A stretch of DNA of 64,000 nucleotides, taken from NCBI GenBank assembly GCA_029891345.1, contig CM056994.1, positions 56,575,251 through 56,639,250 of the forward strand, given 5' to 3'. How positions within the stretch are numbered: position 1 is the stretch's first letter; the number at the start of each line of letters is the position of its first letter. This document shows, piece by piece, positions 22,301 through 33,716 of the stretch. The notes beneath the pieces were generated by a model that worked only from the letters and a program-made list of their open reading frames with translations, did not search any database and was not told where the DNA came from. Position numbers and translations under genes: made by a program. Origin of the DNA: Dryococelus australis (Eukaryota; Arthropoda; Insecta; Phasmatodea; Phasmatidae).

Positions 22301-22771
22301 TTTCAAGTACTTACCCACTACAGAAACAGATAATCTAACTGGCCGGGGCGATGCCATTAATAAGCTTAATAAAGGGACTTTACACCTCTCAAAGAAACGA
22401 AAAAAATCTGCATCAGACTCGAATTGATCATTATGTGTACACACGTTATTTAGTCTTCCTGTGAACGCCGTAGCCAATAGCTGGTACGTCAGACCTGGCA
22501 AAGCTTCCACTGAGGCTTGGGAATCGGAAAAGGAATTATTTCCCGGCTCCCATGGCGAAATATCTCTAATCGACTCGAAAGTCAGCTGTGAAATGGTTGG
22601 AGCACTTTCCGAATCACAAGAATCTTTCGAGCCTGATCGAAATAAGTCGTTATTCAAAATATCAATCTTTTTATGATTGGGGAAGCAAGACACGTTTTGA
22701 CCTTTTGGTTTTGACAATCTTCCCGTAAGCGAATCCGTGCTCGAATCGCTTAAGTAGAGATCGTCCTCCAA
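19329..22771 (-). pseudogene. Family-B (protein-primed type) DNA polymerase pseudogene, Polinton/adintovirus-like, copy 1
   Basis: Minus-strand gene broken into about eight frames from 22771 down to 19329. It would replicate the element's linear DNA. In order: an acidic N-terminal region (22771-21974; FSDSQASVEALPGLTYQLLA); a region with a degenerate Cys/His motif (CDRLQYFASEEKLASH, about 21600); an endonuclease VII-like block with DHDHLT and RGHAHNKCNL (about 21120-21050); the exonuclease motif NLQNYDAHFL; LRVDTCLLADVFENF and YGLDPTMYITAPSLS; polymerase motif A DVNELYSHTM (about 20210); motif B LINNSVYGKTLQN (about 19770-19735, across a frame break); and motif C YCDTDSLVY (about 19470). All three polymerase motifs keep their key residues, but frameshifts, stops and a gap at 20390-20262 make it inactive. 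The extreme C-terminus after GFPHRYKR is missing. Confidence 0.92.
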
Positions 22772-23246
22772 AAGATAAACTCAGGTCCGTTTAGGCGAAG
22801 GGACACTGTCTCGACAGCTTGTTTGTCTTTCTGTCTGCGATTCATAGGCTGAATAACTCGTGTAAAGATCTTCACGCAAGATGTCAATATAGGATCACTT
22901 ATGCTCACCCATTTTCACTCTTAACTAAAATCTTTCTTTAGTTTCCCCGATATAAAAGTTTAAAAACCACAATAAATATACTGAAGTGACCCTCATTCTG
23001 GGACATAAAAAAGAAAACTCTTAATAACACGCATACACAATATAAGTGAAAAAATAATTTTACTATTAACATCCTAGACAAAAATGTTTTTTTTCATCTT
23101 AATTTTGAGTTTGTTGGGGAAAGACAGAAATGAGAGGTGTGAGTAAAGAAGTGAGGCAGAAACGAGGCGAGAATCACCGGGTCGAGCCACTCCACATGGG
23201 TGGGAGATGTGCATAGCATGAAGCGGGCGAAAAAATGGTGAACTCT

Positions 23247-23900
23247 AGTACACTAAACTGCTGCTAGCACCCACATGCGCCGCCGTACGATCGCTCTACC
23301 CCTACCTGCTCCCTTTCTCCTCCAACGAGACATAGCGTAGACCCTGCAGGTGTCTCTGTGTTGTGATGAGGGAGGGCAAAAGGAGAAACTAGGCACTTCC
23401 CCTCTGGCCATGCCACTCCGTCAACTTCTCTGCGGCATGAATTTCTTGTCAAACAGCCTGCCTCCAGTAATGAATTGATCGTGCTTTGCGACCTGTCTCA
23501 CCTCGCCTTTTTTTTGCCAGCGCAAAGCTTTTACATTTTGGAATAATCGAGCGAACTGTGTTTAGAACATATCAGTGAAATGTTAAAACTCACACTATTG
23601 CATTTATGTTTAAGCCTACTTTAAACATTACTTTTGTGAGAGAAAAAACTTTAAATTAAAAAAATTTGAATCTTACAGCGTCAAAAACATTTATGAAAAC
23701 ATTTAAACCGTAAAATATTCGAGTTTATATACTGTCAAAAAACCTGTAAGTAATGATACACTGTCAAAAACTTTTACGTTGTTTTACACCGCCAAAACTT
23801 TTAAGTAGTTTTTACTCCATAAAAATTTCGATGGATATTTTAAATTTTTCGAAAATAAGTTTAATAATGGAAGTTTTAGCAAGGGGAATTAATCTGTTAC
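23247..23900 (+). repeat. Left arm of a diverged inverted-repeat pair
   Basis: Matches, in inverted orientation, 28600-29220. The best block is GCTTTGCGACCTGTCTCACC (left, near 23492) against CTTTGCGACCTGTCTCGCC (right, reverse complement). Nearby both have TATTGCATTTA and TTAAGCCTACT, then a series of short CATCAAAA/GTCAAAAAC-TTTAC words. Both outer ends can be read to start AGTA (23247 on the left). Divergence is considerable. Confidence 0.6.
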
Positions 23901-24814
23901 ACTCAAAGAATTAAAAATACGTGTTTAGAATTCAAATGTATGCTATAAACTAAATATTTTTTTTAATACTTAAAATTCAAACATTTAACGGTATAAGCTA
24001 AACATGCAATACTTAATCAAACCTACATACATATTTAATACTTTCACAGCTATACAATCATGCATTTTAGAAGTAAAATTTACTGAAACTTAAAAAATAC
24101 TTGAAACATCTCTCTATCTCTCATACTTGCATTTACTCATCAACTTTAAAAGTAAATGTCTTAAAATTAACTTAATTACCCAAACCACCACATCACATAC
24201 ATTTCAAAAACATTTCATTCGTTAAAAATACTCAAGGCTCATATATTCATCATACATCCTTCTCCAATCAACTCGTACTGAACAAGCTTGGAAGCTGAGA
24301 TTATGAATCTCCCCCTCAAGCAGTGTAGTTTTCCCTTGTTTCAGCTGTTCCACAGCTCATACCTCATACACATAACCTGCCTTCCTTAAACATTTCTTAT
24401 AACTATGTAAAACTAACTAAAATTCACATGATTTTTCCTAAGTACTCGCACGCTCACAGTCATAAAACTATGTAACCAAAAAAAATGCTCAGAGTACTTG
24501 GCCATGCATTATAGATGCTATTTCACATAGTTTTGCGAATATTTAATCAGTGAAGAGAGACTGTAGGTGAGTGTTATTGACACATACCCTATTCCATATA
24601 GAGCAAGTATGCATCTACTGGTGGTCTACCTCTCTCTCGGCTCTTCTAAACAAACTAAAAACTATATGAAAAAATTGCATCTGGAATTAAAATTTACATG
24701 ACATTTCTCCTGCAATCACACACTCAGTCACACCCATCCTTAAACATCCACCCTTAAACGTCACTTAACATCCTTTAAAAAAATACTTAACTCAACAAAT
24801 ATTCTGAATTGTGA

Positions 24815-25140
24815 AACAATTTTTTTAAAGATAAATCATTCAAGTCTAATGATTTTTCAATTGATTTGTAATGATTTTTAAGAAAAAGCATTCAGTTGTA
24901 ACGATTTATAAATAAATAAAATTTATTTTAAAGAAAAAATCATTCAGTTTGATAAAAATTTATTTTAAGTCTTAATGATTTTGTTAAAATTTTAACGATT
25001 TAATAAAAAGTTTAATGAAAAACATTTATGTCTAATGATTTTTAAAGAAAAATAATTCAGTTGTAAACGATTTTTAACTAAATTGATTCAGTTGTAACAA
25101 TTTTGTTAAAAGTTTAACAATTTAACGATTTATCACATAA
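24815..25140 (+). repeat. Degenerate AT-rich tandem repeat
   Basis: Irregular repeats of AATGATTTTTAAAGAAAAA and CATTCAGTTGTAACGATTT. Unit length varies around 40-60 bp. Confidence 0.75.
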
Positions 25141-25279
25141 CATTTTACTCAAGATTTCTGAAAAACGTGAAAAGTTTTTAAACGAAATACCGAAAATCCT
25201 AGATTTTTATATGCACTTACTTAAACTCTTGTAGCGAAGATGTTGATTGATGAAAGAGATCCGAACCTAGGTCAAGCTG

Positions 25280-25640
25280 TATGAGTGTTACCCCGCTCCA
25301 TCAGGTAAGAGTCGGGGCAGCCGGGCGCTCGCAATCCCCTTGACAGCTCCGTGGGACCGGCAGCCTAGCAATCGGCTGGGTGATGTGTATTGCTTTCACC
25401 GTCGTGGCAGGATAACTGGGCGGGCGGGCGATCACAGTCTCTGGAGAACACTGCGGGAGCCTTCTCCGACAGGATATCACCGTCGCTGCAGAAACGATAG
25501 ACGGCCAGGTCCTCTTGGTCGCACAGCCCCGCAAAGTCAAGCAAAAAGGCGAGAGAGCAGCCGGTGTCCTTGACCGAGGCACTGATGAACCAGTTCACTG
25601 ACTGCCTGCGCACTGGAGGGGAGGTGATACCTCCATGAAG
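25280..25640. other. GC-rich island of unknown origin
   Basis: Clearly higher GC than either side. The minus strand has an 82-codon open frame at 25613-25365 (VNWFISASVKDTGCSLAFLL) and overlapping ORFs on the other frames and strand, the usual effect of high GC. No domain recognised. A captured exon or a decayed retroelement end are both possible. Confidence 0.3.
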
Positions 25641-26129
25641 TCACACAGGCAAATGAGCTCCAGTGGGTGGGAGGTGCTATTTATGCCCTCACCAGCCTCC
25701 CTTCTCGCATAAATTAACCTAAATGATATTCGCCTGAAATGTATATCAAATAGACTATTAATACGTTTTAAGATATTTTAATATGTTTTCTTTGCAATTT
25801 TGATGAATTTAAAAGGATTTAACATGATTTTCTTTTAATTTAGTGTGAATATGCTGTATTTTAGCTTTTATATTTGAATTTAGCTTGTATTTGTCCGTTT
25901 TTAAGCCAATAGGTTTAAATTTCGTTCTTATTTAACGATTTATTACACTATGAATTGTCATTACAATTCAAGCTTTTTGCAATACGAGGAAAAAGACAAT
26001 TTAATGCTACGATTCAACACTCTTTTACAAACGAAGTCCTGTTTTTACTATCATTTATTCGTCATTTTAATTGATTAAACCTGTTAGTTAATATAGTTAA
26101 CGAATTACAAATAAGCTATTATCATACAA

Positions 26130-26315
26130 GACCTAGCCTGGAATCGAACCCGGAAATTATATACACAGCCAACACTGAAAGTGAGAAGCTAGATTACATT
26201 CGTACATGATCTAAAAGGGCCTCGAACCCAGCTTATATTAACCATGTCTTAGTCAGGAATCGAACATGCAAACTCTACATATTACCATGCCTGACCCGGG
26301 ATTCGAACCCAGAGC
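26130..26315 (-). repeat. Tandem tRNA box-B-like motifs
   Basis: On the minus strand, four box B-like words occur within 170 bp: GGGTTCGATTCCAG (26139-26152), GGGTTCGAGGCCC (26217-26230), TGTTCGATTCCTG (26255-26267) and GGGTTCGAATCCCGG (26298-26312). Spacing is roughly 80, 38 and 43 bp. No full tRNA cloverleaf could be drawn around any of them. The cluster may be a degraded tandem tRNA or SINE-head array. Confidence 0.6.
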
Positions 26316-26859
26316 CTCCTTGTCTAATATGATATCTCTACAGAGGCAGGCGACATTTAACAACTTATTTTAAGTATTTATAATTTTTTCCAGCAGATAT
26401 CTTTTCTCAAATTCAAAAATATCTTTCGAAGTAATAGTCTGTTTGTTATCTGAATCTTTCCTTTACAACACTCTTTCTTGTTAAAGCAACATACATTTTA
26501 ATAGAACATGTATTAATATATATATATATCTGTTAAAGACAAATTAAGTACAGGTTTCCATAAATTCTCGCAAAATTCCCTGGCACCATAGGGTGTAAGT
26601 TATATACGACTTATATACACCATGTTACCACTATGACATCCAACACTCGACTGAGAAAATTCCGCAAGAAACAATGTATGTATATTAAATCTCTAAATTT
26701 GCAGGTTGCAATGTGATTTAGGGGTAAATTTTATTTTTGTTAATTTTATTGCTCGATGTACATAACATTTGGTGAATCACACCCAGTATGAGACATGTAA
26801 CCAAACTTGTCTTTGCTATAATTATATAAAGTATGAAGATTATTATCACATTCTTCGAA

Positions 26860-27930
26860 TTACTGATAAGGCAAAACAATATCTGTATTAGAAACAAGAT
26901 GTTTCAAACATTTCTCTTCCTCGCAATATGAAGTTACAATGCATTCGCCCTTAAGTTTACGCTTACGATCTACTACATGAGGTCTGTACTGGTTTACAAG
27001 ACATTCAGAACTATTAGAGTTAGTTAAAGTAGCATCATAAGTATTTGGTTTACTACGTGCTGACAAAACGTGAGAGAAATACATACATTTGAAATGAATG
27101 TCTGACTCCCACATTTCCACTACAAGAAAATGTTGAATATAATCAGCTGTAAGTTACAGAATGCAAATCCTTAGTAAAAAAAACATATACTTGTATTTCA
27201 TTGGACACAATGGGAACATTGGGATCATTATTCTGATTTAGCCACTTTACACGCATATAAATTACACATCGATGGAAAAACTAATCCTCCTTGTTCGAAA
27301 ATAAAGTTTTGGATATCCCTGTCACAGGTCTTCTTCCAATGAAAGGTGATACCCTGGTGAGGTCTGGTGAGCTGGTAGTCGATTACTCCGTATCCCCGTT
27401 CCTCTTCTATTTACTCGCTAAGACTGGCAATCATCAAATCTTCTAATGTTGTTGGCAAATCACTGTTGGGGCGAAGATATCTCACAGCACAATCGTTGCA
27501 CGCTACTCCTTCACCAAAGCGAATGCCGAGACTGTTGTCGAAAATGTAGCACCATTGTTCTATATCGTTGCAGACATGAACTTGTAGAAGACCGTCATAT
27601 GGTTCAAAGAACACTCTTCTGTATCCAATTTGTAGGACCTCGTATACGTCTGTAGGCTTGAGGATCGTAGCCATGAATGACAATTTTATACTAGGCACAC
27701 CTCATGCCACAGGGAGAAGTTAATTCTTGGTCACCGATCTAAGTATAAGGTTGTTTGTTGTTGCATTGTTCAGTCCAAACTGTAGCAAGAGAACAGCAAC
27801 TACATTCTTTCTGCATAATGTATTTGATTTTCTTGTAGGACTTAAGTTTGGTGATGTATCCACTGTGAGCTTCAAATTCTAGTTTACCTTCGTTACAAAG
27901 TAGTTCGCTGTTAGGCCGCATATTAAACAC
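26860..27930 (-). pseudogene. Unidentified minus-strand ORF fragments
   Basis: Three separated open segments on the same strand: 27930-27739, 27698-27411 and 27120-26860. They contain cysteine-rich text (KECSCCSLATVW, GVACNDCAVRYL, CEEEKCLKHLVS) and look more protein-like than typical background. They lie inside the 23.2-29.2 kb inverted-repeat pair, so they may be remnants of genes of that element. I recognise no family, and there are gaps and frame changes between the pieces. Confidence 0.3.
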
Positions 27931-27939
27931 CAGTCAGTC

Positions 27940-28600
27940 TTAATCACACAACACTCGTTCTGTATACATGTTTTCTCCTAAATTTTTTGTGAAATTCCAA
28001 TGTTCATCTCCATTACACCTCTGTGTTTGAAAGTATATGTTGCCTAGAGACAGGAACCATAGTTTCTTGTGTCCTCGAAAAATTGCATTTTAATTGTGAC
28101 ATCATTCACATTTAGGTGATAATCCGTTACATCTTATATGTAATTCAATTGGTAACTGTCATAGATTGGAAACTCGCATATAGGTGTTAATTGAGTGCAT
28201 TTGCTACATATTGTAATTCATTGTGTTTGGGTATTAAATAGTTGCATTAGATTCCTTTTAAATGATACGTATTTTATGGTTTTTTAAGTTACATTTCTTG
28301 GAATCGGGAAAAATTTGGAATTTTACAGCTTAAAATGACATTTAAGACATGATTTGTTTGATTCGTTGTTCTAATTTCCTGAAATACTAATATTTTTTCG
28401 CTGAATTTTTCAACTTAAAGGCATTTGGTATGCGATTCCATTTTAATGTTATTTATAACGTATTTATAGTGTGATATATTTCATGGAATTTGGACATTAT
28501 TTCCCGGAATTCGTTTAAGGGAATTAGATTTCTATGGTAGTAAATTTTCTTATTTAATTGTAATGTAATTCGTCGTTAGTTTATTGGAATACTTTTCTGG
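27940..28600. other. gene-free AT-rich stretch
   Basis: No coding signal, element end or tandem repeat recognised. Confidence 0.45.
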
Positions 28601-29220
28601 GTTTCATCATTGTTTGTGGTAGGTTATATTTCTTTGCTTGTATCGATACAGTTCTTGGAAATTGGTTAGTTTAACAGAGGAAAATAATATTCCCCATGCT
28701 AAAAATTTTTTATACGAAAACCGTTATTAATTTTTAGAGTGTAAGCTATTTTTACGGTGTAAAATTCATAAATGTTTTTGATGGTGTAAACGGTTTTTAC
28801 GGCGTAACTTTTAACATGTTTTGATGGTGTTGAGTAACTCACAGTATTTTTAAATGCTCATTTAAGATGTAAAGTTTTAATAGTAGGCTTAATATTTAAA
28901 TGCAATATCATCTATGTATAACAAATTGTTTTTGCTAGTCACGGTCCGTGCGCTCCAAACGTGTAGTTGGGAAAGTTAGGCGAGGCGAGACAGGTCGCAA
29001 AGTGCTGTGTTTAGTGTAGGCTAGCTGTAGTCAGGACTATGTGCATCGTGAAGTGAAGTTTGTGGGTGCAGCAGAGGGATGGAAGAAGTTCTCCCTCCCA
29101 CTGTTGCGCATAGGCAGAGGTGAGCACCAGCCTCTGGGTATGAAGGGAAAGTTATAGGGTGGATGGAAGTGTGCGGGTATCGATAGTGGCACGCAGCGCG
29201 GACGCTAACGGCATGTTACT
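28600..29220 (-). repeat. Right arm of a diverged inverted-repeat pair
   Basis: Inverted partner of 23247-23900. The outer end can be read to finish TACT at 29217-29220, mirroring the AGTA at 23247. The six bases outside each end (AACTCT left, GAACCA right) do not match, so no target duplication is claimed. Confidence 0.55.
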
Positions 29221-29317
29221 GAACCATTCCCTCGCCCGACTTGCCACACGTATATCTCCCACTTGGTCATTACCCAATCTTGCTGCACGAAGTTTGTTTG
29301 CTGCTCCAACTCCCGCG

Positions 29318-29345
29318 CGCGATTCACCCTCATCGGCTCTCGAGA
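29318..29345 (+). repeat. Short SINE-tail-like segment
   Basis: CACCCTCATCGGCTCTCGAG matches the conserved 3' part of the SINE family copies at 16, 39, 51 and 59 kb, but the head and body are not present here. Confidence 0.5.
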
Positions 29346-30229
29346 ACTAAATTTCGCCCGCTCCCGCATACACTCAATTCTCGACTATCCGTTAACTGGT
29401 ATTGTACACAATGTTTTAGAATAACTCGTCCCCATATCTTTTGTAAAATCATGTCGCTGGTAGTCAACTACCTTTTCCAAATATACTTCAGTGATATTAT
29501 ATTAAATTTTCCTATATGATAGTACTCTCTAAAAATTCTGGGCTAGGAAAAACTATGCGTGAAATATGTATTTTTGTCTGCTAGACGAATAAATATACGT
29601 TGGATTGAAACTAAAACTACTTTTCCAAAATGTTCGTTTAACGTACGTTTTCAATGGTTGAAAATAAAGTTTAACTTGAGTATTTGTTTACATCATAGTA
29701 GTTAAACTTGAATAAAAATGTGTTTGTTTCATTTCTTTTTAAAAAAAATAAAATAAAGTGTTGTATTTCTGTGTGATCTTACATATCATAGTTCGCTTGA
29801 TTCAAATATACATTTGTTGTTGTTTGGGTTTTAAATTTGGGGCTTATATTGCGAAATTTATTTCAGGAACTTTTTTACTGCTCATATAGTCAACCTGTTG
29901 TGTAAGGTTAAAACAGTGAGTCGGGCCAAATATCTCGGGGCATGCATTCAGAGGGTTGGCGACGTGAAGCAGGGGAGCCAACACCAGAAAAAAAAATTTC
30001 TGTACAGTGTAGCGAGGAGGGCGCTTTGTCTTGAAACAGGTACTGCAGGGATGCCAACTCACCAAAAAATACGAAAAAGCATTCCCAGGGCTGAGTCTGG
30101 TGTGCATAAACTCATTTTTGCGAACTCCAGGCTCGATCGATAGCTGAGGTCTTCAGAAAAAGTTGCCTTCGAGAGTGGGGGTAGTAGGGAGCACGTCCCT
30201 CTGGACACGGTTTGGAGGGGAGAGGGTGG

Positions 30230-30660
30230 TTGTCATAGTGGAGTCGCAGTAGCTCTGAAGATGAGGGGTGCGTTATAGAGGGTGTCTGCGAGGGAGCAGG
30301 ACCCGATCGGTGCGCAATTAGGCAGTTGTCGCCATCTTGAATCAGTTGCGACAATTGAGAATCGAGGACAGATGGGTGACTGACCCTCAGGACCTCGCGG
30401 AGGAGGGTAAGGAGTGATGACTGGACAGGGTCATGTACCTCTGGACTCGGGCCGGTTCTGAAGTGTAGGGTAGGAGGGTGTGGCTGTTCCCGATGTGCAC
30501 TCAAGTAGGCAGTCATCGCCATCTTGAGAAATTACCGATAACATTTGACAATTGCAGGCAGCCTGGAGTCGCACTCTGTCGAGGGGCAGGGAGGGGGTGC
30601 AGGGAGCGAAATGACCTCAGTTACCCCAGTCGGTGCCATCTTCAGTCGCTCATGTACGCT
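30230..30660 (+). repeat. Degenerate ~180-bp duplication
   Basis: TAGGCAGTTGTCGCCATCTTGA (30321-30342) and TAGGCAGTCATCGCCATCTTGA (30503 onward) are followed by related text (GACAATTG) and preceded by TGCGCAATT/TGCACTCAA. A weaker third CGGTGCCATCTTCAG is at 30630. Overlapping ORFs on both strands are by-products of high GC. Confidence 0.7.
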
Positions 30661-30879
30661 TGGAGGAGACGGACGTACTACTTATCAACTCCTTCATAAA
30701 CACCGCATGTCTATACACTGGCGGCCGACGAGCTTATGAACGCGGGTTACTGCACCAGCGAGCATCGCAACTACCTTCATCTCTAATGATAGCTGCGATT
30801 TATGTAGTAATTTATTGGAAAATACCAACTTTGTGTGTAATATATTTTTCTTTTCGGATCGATATACTGCGTTTGTGAT

Positions 30880-32210
30880 AAGTAATAGATTTCATCGTTT
30901 TTCTTCGAGGAATATTGTATATTATTTATTTATTTTTCCCAGGGAAGTGAAATTGTAAAATCTCAAACATGGCAGTGGGGTACGTTTTTTTTTTTTTTTT
31001 CTTCCAAATTTTAATATGAAACATTTAATTTTCAGGAAGATATGATTAAATTGTTCGTGGATAATAACTCATTAATAGTAGTTTGGTAAACTTTCTGGTA
31101 GTTGTAAATTTCAACTCAGTTGCTTGTCAGCCCCCGAACGTGCTACATGTATATAAGCAGTCATATGTCATAGCATCCACTCATTCTTCAAGTGACCTCC
31201 GAGGTGGATGGAGGTGCGATTTCAGGGAGCTCCTGGGTCCATTTCACTAGGTGATTTTCTGAGCTCTGTTTACAAAAATACCTAACAGTTAAAAAAAAAA
31301 CTGTTTGTGTTAACAACTGCAGTGAAATTCCATAAACATAAAAAAATCCTTCATTTACAACTTTTTACTGTAATTTAAACACAGTTGTATATCGGCCGTA
31401 CTATGCGTATCTACTCACAGCTCAACGTGTTACTCATTCATACTTCGAATGGACTTACTTTAATATTTCAGGTACATGATTGTGTCTGGTTTAAATCGTA
31501 TTCACAGGCTGAATAATGTAGAATTGTTAATGTGTTTAAGAAGACTGTCGTTTAGTTAAAATAATTTATAGGGACAGTTTTGCTTTGTTAATTAATTTAT
31601 TTAGGAGAGTTGTGTAATTTCTTTTTATCTTTGGATTACATTTCTAAAATTCCTCCTCGCCAGTCTCACAGGCAGATGGGCATGTAAGGTATGTGTCAGA
31701 GGCATCATATATATCTTGTTTGCTAAATTTATATGGACATTTTGTTGTATATCGTTAATTCCACACTCACATAATTGTCATCGTTTAGTACTTGTTGACA
31801 CCAGATGTTATATACGTAGTTAAAGTTCTCTCTCATGTAAATTATTTTTCTAAGCTCAGGACTCACGTAATTGCACTTATTATTCACGCAGTCATTTGAA
31901 ATTTCCGATTCGATGTGTGCAATTTATTAATACATACAACACTCTGAAATTCTCTAACGTTTAATTGCATTGGGAAAACAGATCGTATGAAACGTAAATC
32001 GCATTTTTCAAAGTTGCCTATATATGAGCAATTATCCACCCAAAAAACCAAAAAATTACACTTCGTCACTCTTAGAAAGCGTTTAAACACTCTGAAATTC
32101 TTTCATATTAAATATATTTGTAAAAATTGCCTATATATCACCAACATTCCTCCAAACACCTCAAAATTAGAAAAATTAGAAAACATTACCCTTAGCCCAT
32201 TCTAGCACTC
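30880..32210. other. gene-free AT-rich stretch
   Basis: Only T-runs (about 30985-31002) and scattered short ORFs without recognisable content. Confidence 0.45.
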
Positions 32211-32214
32211 AACT

Positions 32215-32560
32215 ATATATATATGACATTGCAACCCACTACTCTGGTCTGTCGCCTCCAGAACACCACACCGTCAACATCGTACAGTGCTCCTGCTACC
32301 CCCACCCAAAACGAAAAAAAGAAAATGAATCAAGAAAAAAATTGATTCCTTTAAAAATTAACTCTTTTAATCAATTTAACTGTTTCGATAAAATTTTAAT
32401 TATTTCGATTAACCATTTTTGATTTACCCTTTCAATTTTTGATTAATTCTGTCAATCAATTAAATAACCCTTTGATATCACTTTAACCCTTTCAATCAAA
32501 TAAAAGTGGGCTAGGATCGGCCCGCCCCTACTACTCACTGTCCCTCTTCCCAAAGTGCCA
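32215..32560 (-). repeat. Solo fragment related to the Polinton TIR
   Basis: AACCCACTACTCTGGTCTGT then GCCTCCAGAACACCACACC closely resembles the right TIR of the 41-49 kb element (AACCCACTTCTCTGGTCAGT near 48877). It is followed by a similar TTAAT-rich stretch and, at 32533, CTACTACTCACTG, comparable with the CTCTACT end of that element. No matching left arm was found nearby. Confidence 0.5.
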
Positions 32561-33059
32561 GTAGCGTCGCAAGCGGCAAGAAAGAAAAGGCTCGTTTCTT
32601 TTAACTGTAAAGTTGACTTGGACGTCCTATGCACTGCCCTGCCAGAATACCGGGGAAAAAAATGATCATGGAAATTATCTGAAAACGGTCATTTATTGTA
32701 GTGACTGGTAGTACGTAGATGTATCTAGAGGTAGATTGCGTCACTTTGCACCTCCGGGACGAGAGTTTTTGTATTGAGTTGTGTGCTGAGTGTGAGTGGA
32801 GTGGACGAGGAAAACGGACTTCAAGGCGACGGGGAATCTATCTACCTCACCACTTGAGCTAGTGTAAGAAACTGCAGTAGTAGGCACGAGTCACCGCGGT
32901 GTTTCCAGCGATAGGCGAGTGCAGTGCGACTGCGGGTGTGATCGGGGTGCTGCCAGGGCAATACTGGGTAGTGGAGCCGGAGATAAATCCATAGAACAGT
33001 GCACAAAAAAAAATAATATGTAAACCGAACAGAAAATGTTTTGTAAAAATACAAATTCC

Positions 33060-33716
33060 ACGTAGGGCCGCAGTGGCTCAGTAAACAGAAATATGTCAAG
33101 TGGGGTCGCAGTGGCCCAGTGGCTAGAGCGATCCCACGTAGGACCACAGTGGCTCAGTAGATAGAAATATATCAAGTGGGGCCGCAGTGGACCAGTGGCT
33201 GGAGCGATTCCAAGTGGGGCCGCAGTGGCTCAGTAAATAGAAATATATCAAGTGGGGCCGCAGTGGCCCAGTGGCTAGAGCGATCCCAAGGGGAGCCGTA
33301 CCGGCCCAGTGGCTAGAGCGATCGATCCCAAGTGGGGCAGCAGTGGCTCAGTGGATAAAAATATATCTAGAGGGGCCTCAGTGGCTCAGTGGCTATAGCA
33401 CTCTCAAGTGCGATCACAGTTGCTCAGTGGTTAGAAATATATCAAGAAATATATCATCTCCGTAAAACCTGACCTAAGTGATGGCGGGCTGCTTCAACTT
33501 GCAGTTAGATGTACGTAAAAATATCAAGAGACTTTTTTTAGAGAACTTAATTAGCTAAAAAATATAATAATCAATTCTTGCCATAACTGTATTAGTTTAC
33601 CAAGAATTTCGATTTTTTACAGTTACTTTTAAAATATAAATTTTACCGTTTAAAATATTAAAATATATTTTTCAAAATAAATCACTCCCCAGCGAAGCGG
33701 GCGAGGGTACAGCTAG
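33060..33716 (+). mobile_element. Helitron-like element, 3' part with box-A array
   Basis: Ends CTAG at 33713-33716 followed by T. Directly upstream, CTCCCCAGCGAAGCGGGCGA can fold into a GC hairpin (CTC/GAG and CCC/GGG pairs), the arrangement expected at a Helitron 3' end. The internal 38-bp array is shared with the element at 4690-5501. The 5' end was not located. No helicase coding sequence. Confidence 0.65.
33061..33445 (+). repeat. 38-bp tandem array with box-A-like units, second copy
   Basis: About ten units, period 38 bp (33069, 33107 and onward). Two subtypes largely alternate: GTGGCTCAGTAAATAGAAAT and GTGGCCCAGTGGCTAGAGCG, giving a 76-bp higher-order pattern. One unit at about 33300-33340 has a 4-bp duplication (GATCGATC). 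Confidence 0.9.

Noticed and set aside
30112-30699. 136-aa minus-strand Pro/Ser/His-rich ORF and plus-strand ORFs
   Set aside because: The region is a GC-rich degenerate duplication and ORFs occur in several frames on both strands without a domain.
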